Assembly: GCA_004214275.1 (NCBI GenBank)
Contig: SGYJ01000006.1
Location: 1 to 32,321 of the forward strand
Origin: Acidimicrobiales bacterium
GTDB lineage: Bacteria > Actinomycetota > Acidimicrobiia > Acidimicrobiales > Poriferisodalaceae
Reading direction: 5' to 3'
DNA: 32,321 nucleotides
Position 1 is the first letter of the stretch. Every line of letters begins with the position of its first letter. This document shows positions 1 to 7,497 of this stretch, piece after piece. The translations under genes were made by a program, and so were the position numbers. The notes below the pieces were generated by a model that was not told the DNA's origin, ran no database searches, and saw only the letters and a list, made by a program, of their open reading frames with translations.

Positions 1-1240
1 GTAGTTCTTCAATGGCAGCACGCAGATTGAAAAGATTGTTTGCCGATCCGATCTCGATCGCGAGAGGCACGTTGCTGTCATAGCCAACGACACCGCTTTC
101 GTTTTTGAGACTGATTTCGACGGCGGTGACTTTCCCGGCTTCAATCAAATCGAGTACTGAGTTTTTGAGACCTTGATGCGCCCACGCCGCAGCGCTCACG
201 TGAACTCCCTGAGTTCTGGGGTAAGCGATCGGGACGATCATGTTGAACGTGCTTGTGTTGCCAGCTCGATCAATCGCCAAGATCGAAACAGGTCCGGCCG
301 GAGGTTCGTCAAGTTCCAAGATGAACGACCCATCTCGGGTCTCTATTGGCACTCCGCCGACTACCAGAGTTGCCCCAGGTTCGGAGGTGCCAGCAATAGT
401 GACCGGTTCATTCATCGGAACGGGTTCCAAGACTTCTGGTAAACCAATTACAGGCGGAGTGCCGTCAACGCTGAAGTCGACAGAGCGAGATACTTCACCG
501 TAGAGTCGTCTCTTCACAATTAACTCAAGTGAATGGTCACCTTCAGTTAATGGTGGAACCACCCAAACGATTCGGTTCCCATATCTTTGAACACCGCTAA
601 CAGGAAAGTCGTCTAACAACAGTTGAGCTGATCGAGCATTCGCCCCAGCCACAGTGAAAGAAATCTGCGCTCCCTCAATTGAAGTTGGCTGCAGAGCTAC
701 GCCATCCTCGATACCCCCAATTTCAATGGTCACCTGCCGAATTGTGATCAACATTAAAACTATTCCCGCGAGTGTCACTACAGAGGCTGCAGCTAATAAA
801 CCCCAGCGGCGACGCGATGGCGGCTGTTGTGGGACCTGGAGAGGGAAGATTGGGCGGCGAACTGCTTTGCGGTTTTCACGAGTTGGACGAGGCAGCGTCC
901 TTGCGTAAACGGGAGCTTCCTTCTTCACTGGTCGCCAAGGAAAGCCCCACCCTTCGGCAGGGTCGCCACCGTCGTCGTCGGTTCTGGAGTTCGGCTCGCC
1001 CTTCGCCAATGACGGACCAACTTGTCGTCCATGAGACGTAAGTGACCAGCGACCTTCGCCTAGCCCCGGGGTGTGTGGCATGGGGACTGCGAGATCAGTT
1101 CGGTGAAGATGATCCAGTGCGTTCAGGACATCTTCGGCTTCGAGTCCTGTGGCAGCTGAAAGCTCGCTGGGCAAGGCTGTGCCATCACGCGACAACAAAT
1201 GTCGCAGCACCAACTTGTGTTGCGGGGCCAGCAACGGCAT
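1..1240 (-). CDS. Membrane protein: winged helix + TM + Ig-like + DUF4015 (partial, 3' end outside window)
   Basis: The reading frame is open from an in-frame stop at 1250-1252 to the left edge; the first ATG is at 1240, giving 413 codons. Residues 1-70 look like a winged helix (helices through LVLRHLLSRDG, ELSAATGLEAEDVLNALDHL, then a wing-like GRWSLT). A proline- and basic-rich linker follows, then one membrane segment at about 147-168 (GLLAAASVVTLAGIVLMLIT). After it come about 170 residues of beta-rich Ig-like sequence, the second part resembling glucodextranase-B type (EPVTIAGTSEPGATLVVGG). From about 346 the start of a DUF4015/GHL glycosidase-like domain appears (GVHVSAAAWAHQG, then SGVVGYDSNVPLA). 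The basic linker predicts the N-terminus in the cytoplasm and the rest outside. DUF4015 is assigned from memory of its pattern. ATG 1081 would drop the winged helix, but codons upstream of it read as ordinary protein. No clear ribosome site is seen. Confidence 0.75.
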   Translation of the reverse strand, partial: MPLLAPQHKLVLRHLLSRDGTALPSELSAATGLEAEDVLNALDHLHRTDLAVPMPHTPGLGEGRWSLTSHGRQVGPSLAKGEPNSRTDDDGGDPAEGWGFPWRPVKKEAPVYARTLPRPTRENRKAVRRPIFPLQVPQQPPSRRRWGLLAAASVVTLAGIVLMLITIRQVTIEIGGIEDGVALQPTSIEGAQISFTVAGANARSAQLLLDDFPVSGVQRYGNRIVWVVPPLTEGDHSLELIVKRRLYGEVSRSVDFSVDGTPPVIGLPEVLEPVPMNEPVTIAGTSEPGATLVVGGVPIETRDGSFILELDEPPAGPVSILAIDRAGNTSTFNMIVPIAYPRTQGVHVSAAAWAHQGLKNSVLDLIEAGKVTAVEISLKNESGVVGYDSNVPLAIEIGSANNLFNLRAAIEEL

Positions 1241-1328
1241 CAAGACAAGTTAGTGGCGGAAACGGCAATAGTGACATCGTTGTGCAAGTACAAAGACGAA
1301 AGCCCGTACCAGGTGTAAGTTCCATGTC

Positions 1329-1835
1329 GTGGATGAGGAACAGCGCGAAGTCCTTGATTGGGGTAATTACGGTTTGGCATCTCGTGCCCTAGCCGGGCTA
1401 GTTGCCGAAGATGGCTATCAACCCGACATCGTTCTTGCGATAGCTAGAGGTGGACTTTTCGTTGCTGGCTCACTGGGTTATGCCTTATCGGTGAAAAACC
1501 TATATGTGATGAACGTGGAGTATTACACCGGGGTTGATGAACGACTTGACGTGCCGGTTGTGCTGCCTCCATATGTCGACGTTGTAGACCTGAGGGATAC
1601 TCGAGTTTTGATTGTCGACGATGTAGCGGACACTGGCCACACGTTGGCGTTGGTCCGGAATCATTGTCTTGATGAAGTCGCCGAAGTCCGCACCGCTGTT
1701 CTCTACGAAAAGTCCCGTTCAGTTGTTCAATGTGAATACGTGTGGAAGTACACAGACCAATGGATCAACTTTCCTTGGTCGACCGAACCACCGCTTGTCG
1801 AACCCGGAGACGGTGTCACAGTCCTTGACGCGTGA
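1329..1835 (+). CDS. Phosphoribosyltransferase (type I PRTase fold)
   Basis: The 168-residue protein has the type I PRTase layout: N-terminal loop with the family-typical IARGG near residue 40, and the PRPP-binding motif VLIVDDVADTGHTL near 93-106. These enzymes join a purine or pyrimidine base to PRPP in the cytoplasm. The length and the early W-x-x-(Y/F)-G resemble the xanthine/hypoxanthine (Gpt-like) group, but the base specificity cannot be read. The start chosen is GTG 1329, which gives a normal family N-terminus (DEEQREVLDWGNYG); GTG 1281 in the same frame would add 16 residues. The gene is divergent from the membrane protein on its left (88 bases between starts) and convergent with queF. 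Confidence 0.85.
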   Translation: MDEEQREVLDWGNYGLASRALAGLVAEDGYQPDIVLAIARGGLFVAGSLGYALSVKNLYVMNVEYYTGVDERLDVPVVLPPYVDVVDLRDTRVLIVDDVADTGHTLALVRNHCLDEVAEVRTAVLYEKSRSVVQCEYVWKYTDQWINFPWSTEPPLVEPGDGVTVLDA

Positions 1836-1874
1836 TAGATGAGATCAGTGTGCCTCCCGTGTTCAGGGCGACAT

Positions 1875-2228
1875 TCAACTTTGGTGGGTAGCAGTGACCG
1901 TTGTGGTGATACCCCCGCGTACCAGCCATTCTGTGACAACAGTCATTGTTCTTGGCGACAAAGCTGAGACCAGGTCATCAAGAATTCGGTTGGTAATGCC
2001 TTCGTGATGGACACCTTCATCTCTAAAGCTCCAGAGATACATTTTCAACGACTTCAATTCCACGATGAGTTCATCAGGGGTATAGGTAAGTACCACCGTT
2101 GCGAAGTCGGGCTGTCCCGTGACGGGACAGAGGCAAGTGAGTTCTGGCGTTTCACAACGAATTTCATAGTCCCGACCCGGTCGAGGATTTTCTAGAACTA
2201 TGAGTTCTTTTGATGGTTCACTTGGCAT
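1875..2228 (-). CDS. queF: NADPH-dependent 7-cyano-7-deazaguanine reductase QueF (type I)
   Basis: QueF reduces preQ0 to preQ1, a committed step of queuosine synthesis for tRNA wobble position 34. The 117-residue protein carries the QueF signature: [17 protein letters not shown] with catalytic Cys34 (B. subtilis Cys55) and Asp41 (Asp62), followed by [20 protein letters not shown] with the substrate-binding His75/Glu76 pair. The length fits the unimodular type I enzyme. The frame is open to 2306, but the start at 2228 is preferred: AAGGGAG lies 8 bases upstream and the family N-terminus begins there. No other queuosine genes are adjacent, although the glutamyl-Q synthetase lies at the other end of the window. 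The gene is divergent from the GNAT gene. I looked for a preQ1 riboswitch in the leader and saw none. Confidence 0.95.
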   Translation of the reverse strand: MPSEPSKELIVLENPRPGRDYEIRCETPELTCLCPVTGQPDFATVVLTYTPDELIVELKSLKMYLWSFRDEGVHHEGITNRILDDLVSALSPRTMTVVTEWLVRGGITTTVTATHQS

Positions 2229-2236
2229 TTCAAGTG

Positions 2237-2243
2237 CTCCCTT
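2237..2243 (-). promoter_or_regulatory. Ribosome binding site deciding the queF start
   Basis: AAGGGAG on the minus strand, 8 bases before the ATG at 2228-2226. It favours a 117-residue QueF over a form starting at 2306, which has no comparable site. Confidence 0.7.
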
Positions 2244-2321
2244 AAAGTTCGTACGATGGGATATGACGCTACCGTTCGCTAAAGCCGGCGACGAGGCTAT
2301 AGCCACCTAAGAAGGAATCAC

Positions 2322-2843
2322 ATGACATCACAACTGGTGATTCGAGAAGCTGAGACTTCAGACTACGAGTCGATTGCGAATCTTACGATGGCTGCTTACA
2401 AACCACTTTTCGAAGGCGCAGGTCTTCCTGAGGATTTGGGGTGGTATGGCGCCGAACTGCGAGATGTCACCGGGAGAGCCAGTCGCGCAATGATCGTCGT
2501 TGCAGAAATAGATGACCAAATTGTTGGAAGTCTTGCCTACCACCATGACTATGCCGAAGAGGCCCATGAAGGAAACCCTCAAGATTGTGCAGGATTTCGT
2601 GTCCTAGCTACTGACCCGTCATATCAAGGCCGAGGCATTGGAGAAGCACTAACTCGATGGTGTATCGACAAGGCTGGGTCTGACGGCAGATCTGCTCTTG
2701 TCCTAAATACGACTGACTATATGGAGGCAGCTCAACGTCTCTACCGTAGGCTCGGTTTTGAGCTGTACCCCGAGATCAGCTACCGCATCGGAGGACGGCA
2801 ACCAGTAGAGGTATTGGGCTTTCGTTTAGAGCTAAGGGATTAA
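2322..2843 (+). CDS. GNAT family N-acetyltransferase
   Basis: This 173-residue protein has the GNAT fold. Strand beta-4 (FRVLATDPSYQ) leads into the acetyl-CoA pyrophosphate loop QGRGIGEAL near residues 100-108, followed by a helix and the C-terminal region AAQRLYRRLGFEL typical of motif B. It should move an acyl group from CoA to an amine; the acceptor is unknown. The ATG at 2322 follows AGAAGGA with 5-6 bases of spacing, a good start. The TAA is followed after three bases by the TTG of the YceI gene, so the two are probably co-transcribed. Confidence 0.9.
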   Translation: MTSQLVIREAETSDYESIANLTMAAYKPLFEGAGLPEDLGWYGAELRDVTGRASRAMIVVAEIDDQIVGSLAYHHDYAEEAHEGNPQDCAGFRVLATDPSYQGRGIGEALTRWCIDKAGSDGRSALVLNTTDYMEAAQRLYRRLGFELYPEISYRIGGRQPVEVLGFRLELRD

Positions 2844-2846
2844 AAG

Positions 2847-3596
2847 TTGAGCAATCGTCGTACTGTCATTATCACCACATGCGTTTTGCTCGTCGTTGTA
2901 GGAGCAATGGGAGCCTACGGCGCATGGAGAGTCCTGTCCGCTGCCCCTGAGGAAGTCTCTTTGGATGCCGCAGTTGCCGCGGTAGAGGAGGAACAAGCTT
3001 CTAATGATGGCGTCGAAAAAGTGGCTGACACTGCTGACGCCCTATCTACGGATGGTGTTTGGCATGTCGACACGGACTCAGGCAGCTTCAGCTTCGAGGA
3101 GGCTTCGGGATCCTTTGTTGGTTTCAGGGTCAAGGAAGAACTTGTCAAGATTGGAGACATAACGGCAGTCGGACGGACAGACCAAGTCGAAGGCGAACTA
3201 TCGATTCAGAATGGTCAGCTTGTTTCAGTTTTGATCACTGCCGACTTATCGGCGATTGTCACCAATGATTCGCGACGAGACAACGCAGCACGCAACGCCA
3301 TGAACGTGAGAGAGAATCCCATAGCTAGCTTCGTTCTTGATCAACCTGTAGACCTGCCCGAGACCGACGGATCGCAAATAAGTTTGCAGGCCGAAGGTCA
3401 ACTGACAGTTAACGGAATAACCAAAGCTGTGATCTTTGAACTTGAAGCTAAGGCTGTTGCACGATCCATTGTGGTTGTGGGCCAGACGGAAGTTATTTTT
3501 GCTGATTACGACATAGCGGTCCCGTCAGCCAGCATTGTCGTATCAGCTGAAGACCGTGGTGTAGTGGAGTTCCAGTTACTGTTTGTTCGCCGCTGA
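2847..3596 (+). CDS. Membrane-anchored YceI family protein
   Basis: The 249-residue protein starts with TTG at 2847, supported by AAGGGA seven bases upstream inside the end of the GNAT gene. Residues about 5-27 (TVIITTCVLLVVVGAMGAYG) form one membrane segment or uncleaved signal. An acidic, Ala/Glu-rich linker runs to about 70. The YceI lipocalin-like barrel follows: the GVWHVDTDSGSFSF start, a SRRDNAARNAMNVRENP region matching the family's R-D-x-x-x-R-x-x-x-x-F-x-x-x-x-x-P pattern, and LTVNGITKAVIFELEA (the usual L-T-x-x-G-x-T). YceI proteins bind polyprenyl or other amphiphilic lipids outside the cytoplasm. No cysteine is placed for lipidation. The convergent sulfatase gene ends four bases beyond. 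Confidence 0.88.
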   Translation: MSNRRTVIITTCVLLVVVGAMGAYGAWRVLSAAPEEVSLDAAVAAVEEEQASNDGVEKVADTADALSTDGVWHVDTDSGSFSFEEASGSFVGFRVKEELVKIGDITAVGRTDQVEGELSIQNGQLVSVLITADLSAIVTNDSRRDNAARNAMNVRENPIASFVLDQPVDLPETDGSQISLQAEGQLTVNGITKAVIFELEAKAVARSIVVVGQTEVIFADYDIAVPSASIVVSAEDRGVVEFQLLFVRR

Positions 3597-3600
3597 GCTG

Positions 3601-5823
3601 CTATTCACGCATCATCTCTGCGCGACCCATGCCTTCACCGTCGAGGATTTGGTCGTCGGCCAGATCGATCGTGACCTTTACCAATTCACCGGTGAAAACA
3701 TTCGGGGTTTGGTAGTGAGATACACCAGTGCCGCGATCCAGGCCGATATCAAGTCCGGACCAAGAAATCATTAGGAAGAAAATATTCTCTGTTTCGTGGC
3801 TAGCAACAACTTGACCATCAATCATCAAAGTTCCCACGCCCCTAGTTCCGCTTGAGGAACGCGCCATATGAAAGCCGAGACTTTCCGACCCTTGAGGGAC
3901 GGGATCAGGTGAACGAACCATTTGATGGCTGCCACCGATATTGAGATCATGAACTAGATGGCCGTCACCATCTATATAGAGGCTGTACCCAGAGGTGGCG
4001 TCTCCGTGTGCAATTAAGACACCGGAGACACCGGACTTGGTCGGCTTAACTAGTGCCTCTAAACGATAACTGCGACTTCTTAGATCGGGTGCAACATCGC
4101 TGGGTAAATGACCCATGCCTTTCCAAAAGGTGAAAAATTTTCGACCACCCAGATGACGTGCGGCATTTTCAGCGAAACGTTCAGCGAAACGGTCGTCAAG
4201 TGGCAACACCTGGTGCATGCGTGCCTGCTCCCACCACAAATCAACCATTTCGTTAAGGAGTTCAGGTTCAGTTTGCGATCGGTCTTTGGTTTCGTTGAAG
4301 TCGTCAAGGAGGTTGAAAAGTTCCCATTTGTCATCTTCGTATGGTGTGCCAGGGGGGTGGTACGCGACTGCCTTCCACCCATTGTGAACGATTCCTCTGT
4401 GGCCAAACATCTCGAAATATTGGGTTGTCTTTCCGGAGTCAGCTTCGGGATCATTCAGAGTCGAAGCGAAACTGACCCCTTCGATGGGCTTTTGTTGCAC
4501 TCCGTTGACCGATTCAGGAGCGTCAATGCCTATGCAATCAAGCAAAGTAGGGACGATGTCACATGCGTGACAAAACTGATCTCTTAGGCCCGGATGATTG
4601 ATGCGGCGCGGCCAATGAACGACCAAGGGGTCTCTCACACCTCCGCCGTGGGTGTTTTGCTTGTAACGACGTAACGGGGTGTTCGCCGCCATTGACCAAC
4701 CCCATGGAAAATTGCTGTGAGTATCCGGCCCGCCAATGTCACCTATTCGGTCAAATTTGTCGTCCATGGACTCAGGAAGTCCGTTGTATGGCCCCATGGC
4801 ATTGACGAAACCAAGTGGGCCTCCTTCCTGGCTTGCACCGTTATCAGAAAGAACCATGATCATGGTGTTATCGATTTCACCTGAAGTCCTCAAATGATCG
4901 ATGAGTCGCGCTAAGTGTTGGTCGGCGTGATGCAACATCGCCGCGTAGGCAGCTTGAAGACGTGTCGCCACTCGCTTGGTTACATCATCAATTTCTGACC
5001 ATGCTTCAACGAAATCATTTCGGGCCGGTAACTCTGTTCCCTCAGGAACGACCCCAAGCTCTATTTGCTTAGCTAACCGTTCAGTCCGTTCAACATCCCA
5101 TCCGCGACGAAACACCTGATCGTAGTGATCGATTAATTCCTTTGGGGCCTGGTGGGGGGCGTGACATGCCCCAAGCCCAATCAACGTCATCCAAGGTGTT
5201 CCCGGGCTGCTAGCCGTGTGTGAAGCGATGAATTCAATGGACTTATCGAAGAGATCCTCCGTTAAGTGGTATCCGCTCCCAAAGGTGCCTGGTGCGCTTA
5301 TGTGGCTGTTATCGAGAATCAACTCTGGCGAATAGTGGTCTGTTTCGGCGTCAAGGAAGCCATAGAAACGGTCGAACCCTCTCCCCAGTGGCCAGCCGTC
5401 AAATGGCCCGGTAGGACCAGATTCGGTCAAAGGCGTTACGTGCCATTTGCCCACCATGTAGTTCCTGTAGCCCTGAGGTCTCAGAATTTCAGCAAGGGTG
5501 CACGTGTCTCGACTGATTTTGCCTCTATATCCGGGGTACCCACTATCGAAGTTAGCTAGACAACCAACACCCGTTGAATGATGATTTCGACCGGTTAACA
5601 GGGCTGCTCGAGTTGTCGAACACATAGCAGTCGTGTGAAAGCCCGTATAACGGAGACCGTTGACTGCTAGCTGGTCAATTGTTGGAGTGGAAATAGGCGA
5701 TCCGTAACAACCGAAATCAGAGAAGCCGACGTCATCGAATAGAACTATCAAAATGTTGGGGCTGTCTTGTGGTGGCGTTGGACCTGCCGGCCAGTTTGGG
5801 ATGACGTCGATATCTGAACTCAC
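3601..5823 (-). CDS. Arylsulfatase-type sulfatase with C-terminal lectin-like region
   Basis: This 740-residue alkaline-phosphatase-superfamily sulfatase hydrolyses a sulfate ester. The metal-binding pair is Asp30-Asp31 (LFDDVGFSDFG) with a second site at SDNGAS (Asp327, Asn328). The active-site stretch is CSTTRAALLTGRNHH with Cys68 and Arg72. GKWH (Lys126, His128) and ACHAPH (His221, His224) are also present. Cys68 would have to be oxidised to formylglycine, but the usual C-x-P-x-R has Thr where Pro is expected. After about residue 590 a beta-rich segment resembles the concanavalin-like tail of large arylsulfatases (YRLEALVKPTKSGVSGVLIA). No signal peptide is seen, so it is probably cytoplasmic. 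Start GTG 5823 has AGGA about 8 bases upstream. The MFS gene follows it in the opposite gene order on the same strand. Confidence 0.93.
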   Translation of the reverse strand: MSSDIDVIPNWPAGPTPPQDSPNILIVLFDDVGFSDFGCYGSPISTPTIDQLAVNGLRYTGFHTTAMCSTTRAALLTGRNHHSTGVGCLANFDSGYPGYRGKISRDTCTLAEILRPQGYRNYMVGKWHVTPLTESGPTGPFDGWPLGRGFDRFYGFLDAETDHYSPELILDNSHISAPGTFGSGYHLTEDLFDKSIEFIASHTASSPGTPWMTLIGLGACHAPHQAPKELIDHYDQVFRRGWDVERTERLAKQIELGVVPEGTELPARNDFVEAWSEIDDVTKRVATRLQAAYAAMLHHADQHLARLIDHLRTSGEIDNTMIMVLSDNGASQEGGPLGFVNAMGPYNGLPESMDDKFDRIGDIGGPDTHSNFPWGWSMAANTPLRRYKQNTHGGGVRDPLVVHWPRRINHPGLRDQFCHACDIVPTLLDCIGIDAPESVNGVQQKPIEGVSFASTLNDPEADSGKTTQYFEMFGHRGIVHNGWKAVAYHPPGTPYEDDKWELFNLLDDFNETKDRSQTEPELLNEMVDLWWEQARMHQVLPLDDRFAERFAENAARHLGGRKFFTFWKGMGHLPSDVAPDLRSRSYRLEALVKPTKSGVSGVLIAHGDATSGYSLYIDGDGHLVHDLNIGGSHQMVRSPDPVPQGSESLGFHMARSSSGTRGVGTLMIDGQVVASHETENIFFLMISWSGLDIGLDRGTGVSHYQTPNVFTGELVKVTIDLADDQILDGEGMGRAEMMRE

Positions 5824-5892
5824 AGAGAGAATCCTAGAGATGATCTTGGGTCTAGAGAAGTGATGACCTATTAGAACAGGTGATCTCTCAAG

Positions 5893-7056
5893 TCACGCGA
5901 CGCTATTGGTGCCTCTCAGATTCCACGCGGCAACAGAGGCGAAAATGAAAGTGATCGCCAACACTGCGTAGGTCAAGAGATAAGAATTGGTGAGATCTGC
6001 CAACACCCCGCCGGTAATTGGTCCGAGTACTGAAGCGGGCCCATAAAAGATCGTCATCGCCCCGAAAACAGCGGTGAAATCTCGCTCATCTACCTGATCG
6101 CGGACAAAGGCGGCCGTTAACGGCGGCACGGCCATGCCTGCCATACCGTAGAGAGCAGCTGCAAGGGCTGCGGTCCACATTTGTCCAGCAAGAACTAACA
6201 CGCAAGTGACGGCACCGATAGCCGTGACTAGGCACATGGTTCGCGGACGTCCCAGCCGGTCGCTCAGCCGACCAAAAATAACTGCGCCAACCACACCTCC
6301 AATTCCCATTAGCGCCCACAAATTCGTAGTAAACCCCCTCGACATATTGTGATCGTTTTCAAGAGATAGGCCGAAGAATTGGTACCACGATGCGGCTACA
6401 AACGCGAAAGCCATGTAGAAGAAAACAGCTGTTTTCCATGCTTGTAAACGGGTGATGGCTTTGATGCCAGCGCCGAGAGGTAATGGTGGCGAAATGTCTT
6501 TACGTAGTGCAACGTAAAGAACAATGAGAATCCCAACTGCGACCACCATTTCCAGAAGCCACACTTCGCGCCAAGCGCCGACATCGTCGACTGCGTCGCG
6601 AAGGGCTGACGTCGCGAACGGAATGAATATTGAGCCGACCGCCATAGTTGCAGTTAGAGAGCCCATCACGGCGCCTCTCTTGGCGACAGGAACATTTGCT
6701 GTCGCGATGACCGGCATCGTCAACCAGATTCCTGCCCCCCCAAACCCCGCCAAGGCTGTACCAATCATTACTTGACTCGTCGTTGGAGCGGTGCCCAGAC
6801 ATAACAAACCCGCTGTGACTACCCATAAGCCGCATTTCAATAAAACAGCCGGCGCTATTCGGCTCGCCAGATAGGTCACGGCAATAACACCAACCAAGTA
6901 CGCCGCCATGTTCACTGACCCCGTGGCGCCGGCAGTTGTCGCGGTTAGCTCCAAATCATCGGAAATTGCAGGAAGAAGGAGCGGCATGGTGCTGCGACCA
7001 AAGGTGTGTGACACCACGCCTGCAAGAGTTATGAGAACAACTCTTAACCAACTCAT
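5893..7056 (-). CDS. MFS transporter
   Basis: The product is a 387-residue major facilitator with about twelve hydrophobic segments and the conserved inter-helix loop GRLSDRLGRPRTM, equivalent to motif A, between helices 8 and 9. Helix 1 begins MSWLRVVLITLAGVVSHTFG. The substrate is not readable. The frame is open up to 7173, but that extension (CVTKPPPRT-like antisense composition, no hydrophobic start) does not look like a transporter N-terminus, so ATG 7056 is taken; no strong ribosome site supports either. The gene lies upstream of the sulfatase on the same strand with a 69-base gap. The two may be co-transcribed, which would fit uptake of a sulfated compound or export of its product. Confidence 0.88.
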   Translation of the reverse strand: MSWLRVVLITLAGVVSHTFGRSTMPLLLPAISDDLELTATTAGATGSVNMAAYLVGVIAVTYLASRIAPAVLLKCGLWVVTAGLLCLGTAPTTSQVMIGTALAGFGGAGIWLTMPVIATANVPVAKRGAVMGSLTATMAVGSIFIPFATSALRDAVDDVGAWREVWLLEMVVAVGILIVLYVALRKDISPPLPLGAGIKAITRLQAWKTAVFFYMAFAFVAASWYQFFGLSLENDHNMSRGFTTNLWALMGIGGVVGAVIFGRLSDRLGRPRTMCLVTAIGAVTCVLVLAGQMWTAALAAALYGMAGMAVPPLTAAFVRDQVDERDFTAVFGAMTIFYGPASVLGPITGGVLADLTNSYLLTYAVLAITFIFASVAAWNLRGTNSVA

Positions 7057-7219
7057 TTCTGAGCAGGGTTCAACAACAAATATTGCTGGTGAACGGCCGG
7101 CCTGCCGAGATGAGAAACCCGAACTTGTGGCGGGACTCATTTTTTGCGTCACCAAACCGCCCCCGCGAACCACAACGCCACTTTGGTGTTGCGCTTATCA
7201 TCACCCTACGATTGTCTTC

Positions 7220-7450
7220 GTGCCCGTGTACTCCTATCGCTGTCATAAATGTGCTGAGACCTTCGACCAGAGACGACCTATGTCTGAATCTGGTGAACCC
7301 GCGACCTGCCCAGTCGGACACTCCGGAGCCAGACGACAACTGTCGACATTCGCTTCGGTCGGAGCAAGACCACAGTCAACTGCTGTAACCGAAACAGGAT
7401 CGTGGACCGGCCAAAATGGTTGTTGCGGTGGGGGATGTCACGCGCACTAA
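7220..7450 (+). CDS. FmdB-type zinc ribbon small protein
   Basis: A GTG at 7220 opens MPVYSYRCHKCAETFDQRRP, the standard N-terminus of FmdB/CxxC_CxxC_SSSS family proteins. The 76-residue product has Cys8-x2-Cys11 and a second half-site Cys30-x3-His34 (CPVGH), enough for one zinc ribbon. A Cys/Gly/His-rich tail (CCGGGCHAH) could bind another metal. The same frame stays open far upstream across the start of the divergent MFS gene, but only the part from 7220 matches the family. The role is unknown; family members are putative regulators or small zinc-binding proteins. The gene stands alone, 163 bases from the MFS start and convergent with the P450 gene. Confidence 0.85.
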   Translation: MPVYSYRCHKCAETFDQRRPMSESGEPATCPVGHSGARRQLSTFASVGARPQSTAVTETGSWTGQNGCCGGGCHAH

Positions 7451-7473
7451 GCAATACGTTCGACTGAACTACC

Positions 7474-7497
7474 GGTGTCGGTGTCGGTGTCAGTGTC
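7474..7497 (+). repeat. Short GGTGTC tandem repeat
   Basis: About three copies of the hexamer GGTGTC, then degenerate copies (AGTGTC, and CGCTGTC just beyond). It spans the gap between the FmdB and P450 genes and encodes the last residues of the P450 on the other strand. It could change length by slippage and so alter the P450 C-terminus. Confidence 0.6.

Noticed and set aside
2229-2321. Possible preQ1 riboswitch in the queF leader
   Set aside because: No stem with the A-rich tail and purine-rich loop expected of preQ1 elements was found; only an ordinary ribosome site.
6908-7219. Upstream open part of the FmdB frame, suggesting a longer protein
   Set aside because: It lies antisense to the MFS start and does not resemble FmdB; GTG 7220 gives the exact family N-terminus.
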